64,000 nt of DNA from Rhabdophis nuchalis (GCA_039707465.1 CM077643.1:327398919-327462918); one strand, 5' to 3'. Counted from the stretch's first letter, positions 1-11,200 are shown. Notes: generated by a model from the sequence alone, not told the origin. Numbers and translations: made by a program.

Positions 1-345
1 GTAACTGGACAATGTTTGAGAAAAGAGACATTTAATTGCAATTTAAGAAATAAAATATTTAAAAATATAAAGGAAATAACTGGCATTAGTTTAATCTTGA
101 ACTTTAACTCCAGGGAGGGGAAAAATGAACTTGCACTAAATTAGTTGTATTTGTTAAATGATTATCTGATTGATCCACTGAGCATTATTTTCCAGTTCGA
201 AATTGTAACTTCCATAAGTCCCTTTACAAGTGAGGAAAACCTGGAACGTCCAAGAAAGATCTCTATACATTTGGAGTTCAGGAAAACTATATTTAATGAT
301 GTGAATGATAATTTATATTTAAACAGAGTTTCTTTCAAATCATAG
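1..345. other. RYR2: RYR2 intron, 3' part
   Basis: AT-rich intronic sequence upstream of the first exon seen. The preceding RYR2 exon, which should end just before the glutamine codon completed at 346, is not in the window. A 66-codon open frame at 145-345 has no family resemblance and simply runs into the splice acceptor. No repeat is recognised. Confidence 0.7.
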
Positions 346-388
346 GTCTTTTCCTAATAACTATTGGGACAAGTTTGTGAAAAGAAAG
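346..388 (+). CDS. RYR2: RYR2 exon (43 nt): SFPNNYWDKFVKRK segment
   Basis: A very small exon, found by translation rather than ORF length. An acceptor CATAG ends at 345. The first base, G, completes a codon begun in the previous exon, and 14 codons follow reading SFPNNYWDKFVKRK. The donor is GTAAAG at 389. This peptide directly precedes the VMDKYGEFYG segment in ryanodine receptors, and the next exon starts in exactly that frame (phase 0). It lies in the cytosolic region between S2 and S3 of the channel. The NNYWDKFVKRK core is shared by all RYR paralogues, so the RYR2 assignment rests on the downstream exons. Confidence 0.9.
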
Positions 389-959
389 GTAAAGTCTTTT
401 ATTATTGTTGAATTATATGTTTCAGTTTTAAATAGCATGGTCTAATTTTTGACCTACATTATTTTTCCCCATTATTGGTTGTAATTATGAGTTCATATGA
501 TCAGATTTCTTATCCATATTGAGTACCTATATTGGGATTGTTCACTCAATTTTACATCAGACAGAGTGCACCACTCACGAAGCTTTGGTGTATGTTCATT
601 GCTCAGTGAATATTACTAAGTCTCTGTTAAAGTGCTGGTTGTGTGTGTGTATATACTTTTGAGTCAGTGTTGACCGGCCTCACTGAGTTTAATGGTTACC
701 ACATTTAGCAAATGTTTGCAAATAAAATGGTAATTTAAAAATCATTTTCCAACCAATGCACACACAGCCCAATTTGATTTACCTTTCAACAGTGCACACT
801 GGAATGAGAGTAACATTACATATAGATGCAAGAGAAAGGACTTTACCTAAATGAGGTGGCAACAATTTGTGATCTTCTCCCTCTCCCCCCCCCCCTCTTT
901 CACTTAGCAACTATTTTGTTTCTGATTTAAAGAATGGATTATGGTTGTTAAATAAGAAG

Positions 960-1207
960 AAATGAAATGAAATGAAATGAAATTTATTATTTCTAGACCG
1001 CCCCCTCTCCCCATGGGGACTCGGGGCGGTGCACAGGTAGCATAAAAGCAATAAATAACAAACAACAATAAATATACCAACAAAATTTAAGAACCAATTA
1101 AATAAACCCTGTGCTAAAATCCCGATTAAACTAAAAACCTATTCTATAAAATCCCAAGGCAAGGAGGCTATCCCAGGCCGGCCAGACGGAAAAAGTAAGT
1201 TTTTAAT
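960..1207 (-). mobile_element. CR1-type LINE, 5'-truncated 3' end with (TTTCA)n tail
   Basis: This is a 3'UTR fragment of the same CR1 family as the element at 1738-5110. Reading + it shows the end block ACCGCCCCCTCTCCCC followed by GGGACTCGGGGCGGTGCACAGG, then an A-rich stretch and CAGGCCGGCCAGACGGAAAA, which is the very end of ORF2. The extreme 3' end runs into four to five repeats of a pentamer (AAATG on +) at 960-982. It lies antisense within an RYR2 intron. Confidence 0.85.
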
Positions 1208-1737
1208 TTAAGACCCTTTAATTTAAGAGGGTATACATTACTCTCCATTTTAAAAACAATGCACTAGGGCTTTAGATTAAAATAAAATTGAGTTGCCTCT
1301 ATTTATGAGTCAACATAAATGGAGCTACAACTTTCGTATATGACTTCATTCTCTCTTCAAACCAACATACATTTAGTCACAAGAATAAGGCTTGCTCAGT
1401 AAGTTGAGAGTACTTTTATGTTCAGAATCATTATCAGTTTGTGATTTAAAGAGGTATGATACTTTTTAACTTGCTATAATATTAATGCTACACCTAGATG
1501 AGTCTTCTCCCAGAGATTTTCCAATTCCTATAGAATATAGTTTATCTTTCACACTACCGCTAACAGAAGAAATCCTAAGATATGTCTTCCCCACTCTCTT
1601 GGGGTATACAATAGGGAAAAGAATATCCCACATTTAAATACAAAGGGGTTTTAAAAACATTTTTATTTATATGCAATAATTAGAAAGCAACAACATAAGC
1701 ACTATGCCTATTGAAATAAGAGGAACTATATATTATT

Positions 1738-4700
1738 CAAATTCAAATTCAAATTAAGATTTATTAACCGCACCCTCTCCCCACAGGGACCCGGGGCGGT
1801 GCACAGGCATAATTAAAAACAATATACAAAATACAAACATTACTTAAAATAAAATTAAATAAATCTACCTATGCTAAAAATATATAATTAAAACCCATTA
1901 AAATTTGTAATTAAAAGACAGAGAGAACTATTCAAGGCCGGCCAGTCGAAAGAGATGGGTCTTCAATTTTACCCGGAAGGAGCGGAGGTCGGTGGTCGTT
2001 CTAATATCAGGGGGAAGGTCGTTCCAGAGGGCCGGGCCCGCCACAGAGAGCGCCCTTCCCCTGGGCGCCGCCCGCTGACAAAGTCTAGTGGACGGCACCC
2101 GGAGAAGCCCCTCTCTGTGGGAGCGAATCGGTCGTGAGGATGTGTGGGGCAGGATCCGATCTCGCAGATAGCTAGGTCCCGAGCCATGGAGCGCTTTGAA
2201 GATGATAACTAACACCTTGAAGCGCACCCGGAAGACGACAGGTAGCCAGTGCAGCTCGCGCAGGAGCGGTGTTACATGGGCAAACCTGGAGGTGCCCATA
2301 ATTGCTCGCGCGGCCGCATTCTGAACTAACTGAAGCCTCCGGGTGCACCTCAAGGGGAGCCCCATGTAGAGAGAGTTGCAATAGTCCAGTCGGGATGTCA
2401 CGAGGGCATGGGTGACTGTGCGAAGGGCGTCCCGATCCAATAGGGGGCGCAATTGGCGAACCAGGCGAACCTGGTAAAACGCCCTCCTGGCCACGGCTGT
2501 CACTTGCTCTTCCATAGACAGCCGGGTATCCAGGAGGACACCCAAATTGCGCGCCCCATCCACAGGGGCAAGATGTTCGCCCCCTATGGCCAGCGTTGGA
2601 GAAAGCTGGTTGAATCGGGCAGCCGGAAACCACAGCCACTCGGTCTTGGTCGGGTTGAGCCTAAGTCCGTTACTTCCCATCCAGATCCGCACGGCTTCCA
2701 GGCACTGGCACATCACCGCTACGGCATCGTTGGGGTGGTCTGGGGTAGATATGTACAGCTGGGTGTCATCAGCGTACAGATGGTACTCTACCCCAAAACC
2801 ACGGATGATCTCACCCAGCGGCTTCATGTATGCATTAAACAGGAGAGGCGAGAGGACCGACCCCTGAGGCACCCCGCATGTGAGGGGTCTCGGGGTCGAC
2901 CTCTGCTCTCCTGCCCGCACAAATTGCGATCGGCCAGAGAGGTAGGAGGAGAACCACCGCAAAACGGTGCCTCCCACCCCCAACCCCCCCAGCCGATGCA
3001 ATAGGATACCATGGTCGATGGTATCGAAAGCCGCCGAGAGGTCTAATAGGACCAGGATGGAGGAACATCCCCCATCTCTGGCCCTCCAGAGATCATCTAC
3101 CAACGCGACCAATGCCGTCTCGGTGCTATGCCCGGGCCGAAAGCCGGACTGGCGCGGATCTAGATAGTCAACTTCCTCCAGGTGACGGGGAAACTGTTGT
3201 GCCACCACACTCTCAACAACCTTCGCCAAGAAGGGAAGGTTGGAGACTGGACGGTAGTTGTTCAAAAGAGCTGGGTCCAAAGAGGGCTTCTTGAGGAGGG
3301 GCCTCACCATAGCCTCTTTTAGGGAGGCAGGCAAGGAACCCTCACTCAAGGATGCGTTGATAACCTCTTGGAGCCAGCCTCGTGTCACCTCCCAGGATGC
3401 CAGTACAAGCCAGGAGGGGCACGGGTCCAATGAACATGTGGTGGCTCGCAGTCGCCCACGTAGCCTGTCCATATCCTCGGAAGTAACGGGGTCAAACTCC
3501 TCCCAAACAAGATCTCTCTCGTGGCATCCCACTGGGCCATGAATGGGGGCTAGCTCACTCTGTATCTGGGCGGTTTTCTCCTGCAGAAAAATCACAAATT
3601 CCTCTGCTCTACCCTGTAGCGGGGCTTCCCGCTCCCTCTGATGAAGGAGAGAACGGGTCACCCTAAACAGGGCGGCAGGGCGGTTTTCTGCGGATGCTAT
3701 GAGGGTAGCACAATGGTGACGTTTGGCCACCCTCAGCGCCACAATGTAAGTCCGTAAATGGGCTCTTACCTGTGTCCGGTCAGATTCAGAGCGGCTAGCC
3801 CTCCACCTTCTCTCTAGGCATCTCTTGCGGCGTTTCATCACCCGCAGCCCCTCAGTAAACCAAGGAGCCAGGGTGGTTCGCCGCCGCGAGAGAGGCCGCA
3901 AGGGCGCGACCCGATCTAAGGCTCCCACGGCCGCATTATTCCATGCGGCCGTGAGGTCCTCCATCGGGGCGCGGGTCAGGGATACAGGAAATGGCCCAAG
4001 CGCTGTCTGGAACCCGTCCGGGTCCATCAAGCGCCTGGGGCGGTACCAGATTGGTAACTCTGGTTCCGCCTCCCCGCGGAGGGGAGCAGCGGTCGGAAAG
4101 TCGAGTCGGAGAAGTGAGTGGTCTGACCATGACAAGGGTGTGATGACTATATCCCCTGTACCCAGATCACTCTTCCATTGGCCCGAGACAAAGATGAGGT
4201 CCGGCGTATGTCCACCCTCATGGGTGGGGCCTTGAATTACTTGGGTCAGGTCCATGGCCGTCATGGAAGCCATGAACTCCCGAGCTACCACGGATGATTC
4301 GCCCAACGATGGCAGATTAAAGTCCCCCATGACTATAAGTCTGGGGGTCTCCACTGCCACCGTAGCGATCACCTCGAGGAGCTCGGGCAGGGCTGCTGCT
4401 ACATAGCGGGGAGCCAGGTATACAACCAGCAAGCCCAACTGCCTCCCTAGGCCCCACTTCATGCAGAGGGACTCACAGCCGGAGGTCTGAGGCACAATGG
4501 ACTCTCTCGGCTCCAGGCCTTCCTTAATAATGACCGCTACCCCGCCACCCCTGCCTAGGGCCCGCGGCTGATGAAATGCGCGGTAGCCTGGTGGGCACAT
4601 TTCAACGAGGGGATGACCTCCCTCGGGGCCCAACCAGGTCTCCGCAATTCCTACCAGGTCCGGCTCCCCCTCTGACACAAGGTCACTAATGAGGGGGGCT

Positions 4701-5110
4701 TTGTTGACAACGGACCTGGCGTTGCAGAACATCAGCCGCAGACCCTGGCTCTGTATTCCCTGGCCACCTAGCCTGCGGGGGTTGTGGCACCCGACCGTTT
4801 GTAACCAACGGCTGCGTGCCACCAACCGGGAGGATGAGAATTGTCTCCCCTCGGTCCTGCCCCTCCCCACGACCCTCTGAATTGGTAAGCCCTCCTGAGG
4901 AACGACTCGGGTATCCCCCTTCCTTTCGCCTTCCGCTTCCCGCCGTCGACTGCTATCCTGGCCCTTACTATTGATCGTTGCTTCCGTCTCCATCTGTCTA
5001 TATCTTTTTTTAGACCCCTCCCCCACCCCAACCCTGGAACCCCCTAAAATCCGAATTAAAAAATTACAAAGAAACCCCCTGAGCTTGCGCTTCGCCCACC
5101 TCTCAGGAGC
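1738..5110 (-). mobile_element. CR1-type LINE with complete ORF2, antisense in RYR2 intron
   Basis: This non-LTR retrotransposon is oriented opposite to RYR2. It comprises a short 5' remnant (5027-5110), an open ORF2 (1928-5026) and a 3'UTR (about 1758-1927) ending in CCGCCCCGGGTCCCTGTGGG on the minus strand. It stops at a short TTCAAA-type hexamer array (1738-1757). Homology to the second copy (7223-10380) extends to about 5105 and then breaks, so it is 5'-truncated and no ORF1 is visible. No convincing target-site duplication was found. Confidence 0.9.
1928..5026 (-). CDS. CR1 LINE ORF2: endonuclease-reverse transcriptase, uninterrupted
   Basis: The 1032-codon reading frame has no stop or frameshift. 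Residues about 96-310 are an apurinic-type endonuclease domain: an NAR motif near 102, GIAETWLG near 126-133, the catalytic GDFN at 234-237 and SDHS at 301-304. Residues about 570-840 are the reverse transcriptase: SGFRPGHSTETALV, motif A LDLSAAFDTIDH (661-672), motif B GVPQGSVLSPLLF, and motif C YADD (751-754). The C-terminus carries the CR1-typical LWNDLPPDIR and ends RLAGLE. In the CR1 family this enzyme nicks target DNA and reverse-transcribes its own RNA. All catalytic residues appear intact. The start ATG is the first in frame and may not be native, because the 5' end is truncated. Residues 1-95 are not recognised as a domain. Confidence 0.92.
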   Translation of the reverse strand: MGEGSKKRYRQMETEATINSKGQDSSRRREAEGERKGDTRVVPQEGLPIQRVVGRGRTEGRQFSSSRLVARSRWLQTVGCHNPRRLGGQGIQSQGLRLMFCNARSVVNKAPLISDLVSEGEPDLVGIAETWLGPEGGHPLVEMCPPGYRAFHQPRALGRGGGVAVIIKEGLEPRESIVPQTSGCESLCMKWGLGRQLGLLVVYLAPRYVAAALPELLEVIATVAVETPRLIVMGDFNLPSLGESSVVAREFMASMTAMDLTQVIQGPTHEGGHTPDLIFVSGQWKSDLGTGDIVITPLSWSDHSLLRLDFPTAAPLRGEAEPELPIWYRPRRLMDPDGFQTALGPFPVSLTRAPMEDLTAAWNNAAVGALDRVAPLRPLSRRRTTLAPWFTEGLRVMKRRKRCLERRWRASRSESDRTQVRAHLRTYIVALRVAKRHHCATLIASAENRPAALFRVTRSLLHQREREAPLQGRAEEFVIFLQEKTAQIQSELAPIHGPVGCHERDLVWEEFDPVTSEDMDRLRGRLRATTCSLDPCPSWLVLASWEVTRGWLQEVINASLSEGSLPASLKEAMVRPLLKKPSLDPALLNNYRPVSNLPFLAKVVESVVAQQFPRHLEEVDYLDPRQSGFRPGHSTETALVALVDDLWRARDGGCSSILVLLDLSAAFDTIDHGILLHRLGGLGVGGTVLRWFSSYLSGRSQFVRAGEQRSTPRPLTCGVPQGSVLSPLLFNAYMKPLGEIIRGFGVEYHLYADDTQLYISTPDHPNDAVAVMCQCLEAVRIWMGSNGLRLNPTKTEWLWFPAARFNQLSPTLAIGGEHLAPVDGARNLGVLLDTRLSMEEQVTAVARRAFYQVRLVRQLRPLLDRDALRTVTHALVTSRLDYCNSLYMGLPLRCTRRLQLVQNAAARAIMGTSRFAHVTPLLRELHWLPVVFRVRFKVLVIIFKALHGSGPSYLRDRILPHTSSRPIRSHREGLLRVPSTRLCQRAAPRGRALSVAGPALWNDLPPDIRTTTDLRSFRVKLKTHLFRLAGLE

Positions 5111-5958
5111 AATAACTCAATTATGTAATTAAGTTAACTATCTGGGAACATATTAGCTATCCTTCTGTACCTTCAAAAATGGGTTCACTTTAATGTTCTC
5201 TGCCATCACTCCTGTAGTGGCTTCCTAGTTGATAGTCTTCAGTCTAGTTTTCTTTTTGTCTCTTGTCTCTGCAGCTTTATTTTCTTGAGTTAAATCTTCA
5301 GATTGCTTCTCAGCTTCTCACAGATGAACTTCCAGCTCTTGACACTGTATTGATTTAGCTGACAATACTTTTTTGCACAGTCTCATGTCTGCCCTTCTTC
5401 CCCTCTTGTTCCTCAATACTTATTAAGCTGGGGAAGGGAGGAGGTTCCCTGCTATTTCCAAACACTCTTATATTCTCTTCTTTCTCTCTGTCTCTGCCCC
5501 TTTTCCCATCTCTGCCTTCCTTCTTTTTCCTCCTCCTTGCCAGATCGAAAGTTAGGATATTGCCTCTTCCCAAATTAGTTTCCTTTCCTCATTTCTGTCA
5601 CCCTTCCCATTGCCAGGACTAATTTAGAGCCCGCAAATCTAAGATAAAGAGCTTATTGACTCTTCACATTATTTCTGTTTGCATTTAACATCCTACTCAT
5701 TGTAGAAGATCCTGCAATCCAGTTTACCAGTTCTCTTCAAATAACTGGGGTATAGAACCTATAATTTGTCAGGTGAAAGATCTTTCTAATTTGAACCTCT
5801 CTTTCCAATGAGGTAGATGCCCCAGAGGTATCTAAAGATACATAATTTTATATAAAAATATTACACCTTAAACACTGCATGATGAGGGTTCTGTAAAAAC
5901 TTGGGTTTAGATAAATAACTTTCCAGAAGGAAAAATAATTGTTACTATATTGTTTCAG
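5111..5958. other. RYR2: RYR2 intron remainder, pyrimidine-rich
   Basis: Intronic sequence with an unusually CT-rich stretch around 5460-5535. No transposon is recognised. The acceptor of the next exon (TTGTTTCAG) lies at its end. Confidence 0.6.
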
Positions 5959-6092
5959 GTTATGGATAAGTATGGAGAGTTTTATGGCAAAGACAGAATC
6001 AGTGAATTGCTGGGAATGGACAAGGCTGCTCTAGATTTCAGTGACGCTCGAGAAAAAAAGAAACCCAAAAAGGATAGTTCTTTATCAGCTGT
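5959..6092 (+). CDS. RYR2: RYR2 exon: VMDKYGEFYG...KKPKKDSSLSA
   Basis: The acceptor TTTCAG ends at 5958 and the donor GTAAGT begins at 6093. The 134 nt give 44 codons plus two bases that share a valine codon with the next exon. The translation begins VMDKYGEFYGKDRISELLGM and continues through KAALDFSDAREKKKPKKDSS. The lysine-rich KKPKKDSSLSAV tail fits RYR2 and differs from the RYR1 counterpart as I recall it, so this exon helps fix the paralogue. It encodes the cytosolic segment leading into S3. It lies between the two large CR1 insertions and is undamaged. Confidence 0.96.
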
Positions 6093-6420
6093 GTAAGTAT
6101 TTAAAATGTTGCTTTAAAGACTACTCAAACATTTCTTATTTGTTGTTGAACTTTCAACATTTCTCTTGCTTTTAATGTCTGACTTATAGCCTTCTTTCTC
6201 ATATGAAAATCAATTATTTCAAAATGTAAGTGTGCATATATGCCAGAAACATAATGTATAAATGAGAATGGCAAACTATAGTTTGTGAAATATAGAACGG
6301 TATAACTCAAGGGAACAAACATATAATATGCTCCTCCTTCCTCTATTTTTTCCACAATTATTTTTTTTCACAATGATTTTTGAAAATAATATTCTCATAA
6401 CTATATTCATAATAAAATAA

Positions 6421-6480
6421 TACTATTTATTTATTTATTAATCGTATTTGTATACCGCCCTATCTCCCTATTGAACATGG
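6421..6480 (-). mobile_element. CR1 3'-terminal remnant with (TTTA)n tail
   Basis: A TTTATTTATTTATT array is followed by the CR1 end block GTATTTGTATACCGCCCTAT and CTCCC. Only the last 50 or so bases of the element remain. This is another CR1 end tied to a simple repeat, here tetranucleotide. Confidence 0.6.
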
Positions 6481-6954
6481 TTCAACATCTTATTTAGCTT
6501 TTTGCCACTTATTTCAAAGTAAGAATTAAGTAAGTTCTTCTTAATTTTTCTTTTGCTCAGAAATGAAGATAGATTTACCAGGTAGCTGTTCACACTTACC
6601 TTTCTGAAGATCACTGATAGCTTTAAGATAGTTAGATCAATAGGTTCCAAAAGGGATTAGAAGTGAGACTACTGAATTTAGTGTCTTCAAAAGGCTCTGC
6701 TGTGACTGTGAATATGATGGTTAATCCCTTCATGTCTCAGTGTTCCATCCCATGGTTGATTGCTGCTCTGAAGTCTCCTTACAAAGAGCAGCTGTGCAGA
6801 GCACATGTGGTCCTCCCCTTTTCCAAGGAAGTTCCAAACCACCAGTCCACTCACCAGTTATTTGGTCTTTTCCACAGTTGCCATCAGTTCTCTACAGATA
6901 TATGTACAGCTCACCATGCCTCCATCGCAAGTCTAACACCTTTTCTATCACTAA

Positions 6955-7171
6955 TAATGCTGTTACTCTGTATAACAATAGCATTTAGACTTATATACAG
7001 CTTTACAGCCCTCTCTAAATGGTTTACAGAGTCAGCATATTGCCCCCAATAATTTGGGTCCTCATTTTATCCACCTCAGAAGGAAGAAAGGCTGAGTCAA
7101 CCTTGAGCCTGGTGAGATTTGAATTGCCAAATTGCAGGCAGCTGGGAGGCAGCAACAATAGCCTGCAGTAT
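6955..7171 (-). mobile_element. tRNA-derived squamate SINE, 3' portion
   Basis: On the minus strand this reads ACTGCAGGCTATTG, a CAAATCTCACCAGGCTCAAG block, GACTCAGCCTTTC, GGGGGCAATATGCTGACTC, and ends GTATATAAGTCTAAATGC. The same body occurs at 32010-32215 on the + strand. The head is missing and a CR1 element with a GAT array abuts at 7172. A tRNA-like head in the same orientation lies at 10735-10800, beyond that CR1, so the SINE may have been split by the insertion. Confidence 0.65.
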
Positions 7172-7172
7172 A

Positions 7173-7222
<50 letters not shown>
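7173..7222. repeat. (ATG/CAT)n microsatellite at CR1 3' end
   Basis: About 16 perfect trinucleotide repeats sit immediately at the 3' terminus of the CR1 element at 7223-10380 (minus strand). They read (ATC)n on the element's strand. Other CR1 copies in the window end in different simple repeats. Confidence 0.95.
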
Positions 7223-7224
<2 letters not shown>

Positions 7225-10200
7225 AATTTGCAAACCGCTCTCTCTCCCCGAAGGGACTCGAGGTGGTGAACAGGGAATTTAAAAATACATATATAAAACC
7301 AACAGACATTATACAAATTTAAAATGAATTAAACATAGACCCTGCGCTAAAATCCCAGACTATCTAAAACTAATACCCCTAAAAATCCCTAATAAAACAG
7401 TTTGAATATTCAGCTTGAGGTAAATGGGTCGATTAACCCAAGCCGGCCAGGCAGAAGAAGTGAGTTTTTAGTTTTTGACGGAAGGAGCGGAGGTCCGTAG
7501 TTGTTCTAATTTCGGGGGGAAGGTCATTCCAGAGGGTCGGGCCCGCCACAGAGAAGGCCCTTCCCCTGGGCGTCGCCCGCTGGCATAGCCTAGTGGACGG
7601 CACCCGGAGAAGTCCCTCTCTGTGGGAGCGAATCGGCTGAAGGGATGTATGGGGCAGGATGCGATCCCGCAGATAGCTAGGTCCCGAGCCATGGAGCGCT
7701 TTAAAGATGATAATCAACACCTTGAAGCGCACCCGAAAAACAACAGGCAGCCAGTACAGCTCGCGCAGGAGCGGTGTAACCTAGAGGTTCCCATAACTGC
7801 CCACGCGGCTGCATTCTGGACAAGCTGCAGGCTTCGGGTGCACCTCAAGGGGAGCCCCTTGTAGAGAGCATTGTAGTAGTCCGGGATGTCACGAGTGCAT
7901 GAGTGACTGTGCAAAGGGCATCCCGGTCCAATAGGGGACGCAACTGGCGGACCAGGCGGACCTGGTAAAACGCCCTCCTGGCTACGGCCGTCACTTGATC
8001 TTCCATGGACAGCCGTGCATCAAGGAGGACACCCAAGTTGCGTGCCCCATCCACAGGGGTTACATGTTCGCCCCTTATGGCCAGTGATGGAGTCAGCTGG
8101 TTGTACCGGGATGCCGGAAACCATAGCCACTCGGTTTTGGACGGGTTGAGTCTGAGTCTGTTCCTTCCCATCCAGGCCCCCACGGCTTCCAGACACCGGC
8201 ACATCACCTCTATGGCATCGTTGGGGTGGTTTAGGGTAGATATATAAAGCTGCGTAACGTCAGCGTAGAGATGGTACTCTACCCCAAAACCACGGATGAT
8301 CTCGCCCAGCGGCTTCATATATGTGTTGAACAGGAGTGGCGAGAGGACCGACCCCTGAGGCACCCCACAAGTGAGGGGTCTCGAGGTTGACCTCTGCCCT
8401 CCTGTCAACACAAATTGCGATCGACCGGAGAGGTAGGAGGAGAACCACCGCAGCACAGTGCCCCTCACCCCCAACCCCTCCAGCCGATGCAATAGGATAC
8501 CATGGTCGATGGTATCAAAAGCCGCTGAGAGGTCTAATAGGACCAGGATGGAGGAACAACCCCCATCTCTGACCCTCCAGAGATCATCCACCAGTGCGAC
8601 CAATGCCGTCTTGGTGCTGTGCCCGGGCCGGAAGCCGGACTGGCGCGGGTCCAGATAATCAATTTCCTCCAGATGACGGGGGAACTGTTGTGCCACCACA
8701 CTCTCTACAACCTTCGCCAAAAAGTGAAGGTTGGAGACCAGACGGTAATTTACCAACAATGCTGGGTCCAGGGAAGGCTTCTTGAGGAGGGGTCTTACCA
8801 CCGCCTCTTTCAAGACGGTAGGCAAGAACCCCTCACCCAAGGAAGCATTCACTACCTCCTGGAGCCAGCCTCGTGTAACCTCCCAGGATGCCAGTACAAG
8901 CCAGGAGGGACACGGGTCCAATAAACATGTGGTAGCTCGCAGTCGCCCAAGTAACCTGTCCATATCTTCGGAAGTAACAGGGTCAAACTCCTCCCACAAA
9001 ACTGTCTCAAGATCTGCCTCGGGGCATCCCACTGGACCACTTTCGGTGGAGGCCAACTCGCTCTGAATCTGAGCGATTTTATCCTGCAGATATTCCCCAA
9101 ATTCCTCTGCTCTACCCTGCAAGAGGGCTTCCTGCGTCCTCTGTTGAAGGAGGGAGCGGGTCACCCTAAACAGGGCGGCAGGGCGTCTCTTGTGGTGTTT
9201 CATCATCCTCAGCTCCTCGGTGAACCAAGGAGCCAGGGTGGCTCGTCGCCACAGGAGAGGCCGCAAGGGCACGACCTGATCCAAGGCCCCCCGTGGCCGC
9301 GGTATTCCACGCGGCCACCAGGTCCTCCATTGGGCCGCGGGTCAAGGACACAGGTAGTGGCCCAAGCTCCGTCTGGAACCTATCCGGGTCCATCAGGCGC
9401 CTGGGGCGGAACCATTTAGGCGAATCAGGTTCCGCCTCCCCGCGGTGGGGTGTAGCGGTTGGAAAGTCAAGCCAGAGAAGTGAGTGGTCTGACCATGACG
9501 GGTATGATGGCTACGTCCCCTATACCCAGATCACTCTTCCACTGACCAGAAACAAAAATTAAATCCAGTGTGTGTCCTCCCTCGTGTGTGGGGCCCCGAA
9601 TTACTTGGGTCAGGTCCATGCCCGTCATGGAGGCCATGAACTCCCGAGCTATCTCTGATGATTCGCCCACCGATGGCAGGTTGAAGTCCCCTATGACAAC
9701 CAGTCTGGGGCTTGGGCAGGGCTGCTGACACGTCTGGGGCTTGGGCAGGGCTGCTGGGGAGCCAGGTACACAATCAGCATGCCCAACTGCCTCCCTGGGC
9801 CCCACTTCACGCAGAGGGACTCACAGCCGGTGGTCTGTGGTACAGTGGTCTCTCTCGGCTCAAGACCTTCCCTAACAATAACCGCTACCCCTCTATCCCT
9901 GCCTAGGGCCCGTGGCTGATGAAATGCGCGGTAACCTGGCGGGCACTTTCCTACGAGGGGAAGTCCTCCCTCGTGGCCCAGCCTGGTCTCACCAATTCCC
10001 ACCAGGCCTGGCTCCCCCAACCAGGAAAGAAAAACCTGTCTCCCATCGCACCTACCCCTCCCCACGACCGTCTTGATGGGTAGACCCTCAATGGAAACGA
10101 CTTGTGTATCCCCCCTCTTAATGGACCCTTCCGCTTCCTTCCTCGCTCTGCCGACCGACCTAGTAACATTCCCACCCCCAGCCTGACTAACCTCACCCTC

Positions 10201-10380
10201 CTCCCTGAGACCCCCTAAAATCCGAATCAAACATTTAGCTAAAAAACCCCTACATCTGCGTTTCGCCCACCTCTCTTGATTGCATAATCCCTCATCAAGG
10301 TGGGCCCTCGTTAGAGCGGAGGGCCATACCTGCGAGTAAAGGGATTCTCGCAGTCGAATAAGGTCTGGTCTAGAATACAT
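7223..10380 (-). mobile_element. CR1-type LINE, second long copy, degenerate
   Basis: This copy is colinear with the element at 1738-5110 and slightly longer at its 5' end, with extra leader to about 10380. It includes the 3'UTR with the CCTTCGGGGAGAG hairpin-like end, the ORF2 remains and an A-rich tail region. It is inserted antisense in the 9.9-kb RYR2 intron. Frameshifts and base changes show it is older than the 1032-codon copy. Confidence 0.9.
7433..10380 (-). pseudogene. CR1 ORF2 pseudogene (frameshifted; YADD changed to YADV)
   Basis: ORF2 is broken into at least four pieces: a C-terminal part (7433-7732), most of the reverse transcriptase (7845-9284), part of the endonuclease with GDFN (within 9467-9805) and an N-terminal piece (9691-10380). 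In the RT segment, motif A LDLSAAFDTIDH and motif B PQGS are kept, but motif C reads YADV instead of YADD, removing a catalytic aspartate. A small duplication of a CTGGGGCTTGGGCAGGGCTG segment near 9700-9750 disrupts the endonuclease. The copy cannot encode an active enzyme. Confidence 0.9.
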
Positions 10381-10544
10381 AAATAGATATAAGTAGGTGT
10401 AAAATAGATATATACAATAGGTATAAAATGAGTCGCGGATTGCTTATATGGGCATCCTGGCTGCTAGGATATTATACAATAGATATTAAATATATTAAAA
10501 TTCCTGAAAGGTTTATATAATTCCAGGAGAGTATGGTATCTGGC

Positions 10545-10623
10545 TCAAGAAAGTTCTTAGAAATAGTTCTTAAAATAGTTCTTAAAATAGTTCTTAAAAT
10601 AGTTCTTAAAATAGTTCTTAAAA
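10545..10623. repeat. 12-bp minisatellite (unit ATAGTTCTTAAA)
   Basis: About six tandem copies of the 12-mer ATAGTTCTTAAA, the first one diverged. On the minus strand they encode a meaningless TILR repeat in a short open frame. No function is suggested. Confidence 0.9.
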
Positions 10624-10734
10624 TCGAGGGTAATGGAGATAGTTGATAATGATAACTGGTCAAAGCAAGGTGAGTCTGGTGGGCAGGCATGGCCTTCGAC
10701 TCGAAACAAGCCCCCAGCCTATGTTCTTCCATAG

Positions 10735-10800
10735 CTGTGGTCTAGATTTCAACGGCCTCCTCTAGCCGTATTGCACTCTAACCACTGTACCACCATGGCT
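10735..10800 (-). mobile_element. tRNA-like SINE head
   Basis: The minus strand reads AGCCATGGTGGTACAGTGGT then TAGAGTGCAATACGG, which resembles a Pol III A-box-containing head of a squamate tRNA SINE. It is consistent with being the 5' part of the SINE whose 3' part lies at 6955-7171. Confidence 0.5.
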
Positions 10801-11187
10801 TATGTTCCAATATGATATATGCCATTATTTATTAGAATTACAACAATGAACCCAGTGTAACACTGTGTAAAATAATATATGGGCATAAATTTGACATTAC
10901 AAATATCATCATTCACAAACTGGGAGTAGGGATGGTGAGAAAACACTTTAAAACAAATGAACTAGAATTAATTAGTAGGCTCAGCTCTATTTCCTATAAC
11001 CTAAATACAAATAAAGGCTTCTTATCATACTGCATACTGAATGTTTAATCAGGGATTGCCCATTGTGACAAATAATTATTAGTGTTTATACCTTTTAAGT
11101 TTAATCCCATCTGTGAAGGATTATGCCATAATAAAGAGGTTTAACACATTTTTAAATTGATTAATGAAACTCATTGCTTAGCAAATT

Positions 11188-11200
11188 TATGTGTGTGCCT

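Noticed and set aside
7019..7316. Frames with poly-D, poly-S or poly-H
   Set aside because: Translations of the (ATG/CAT)n array next to CR1.
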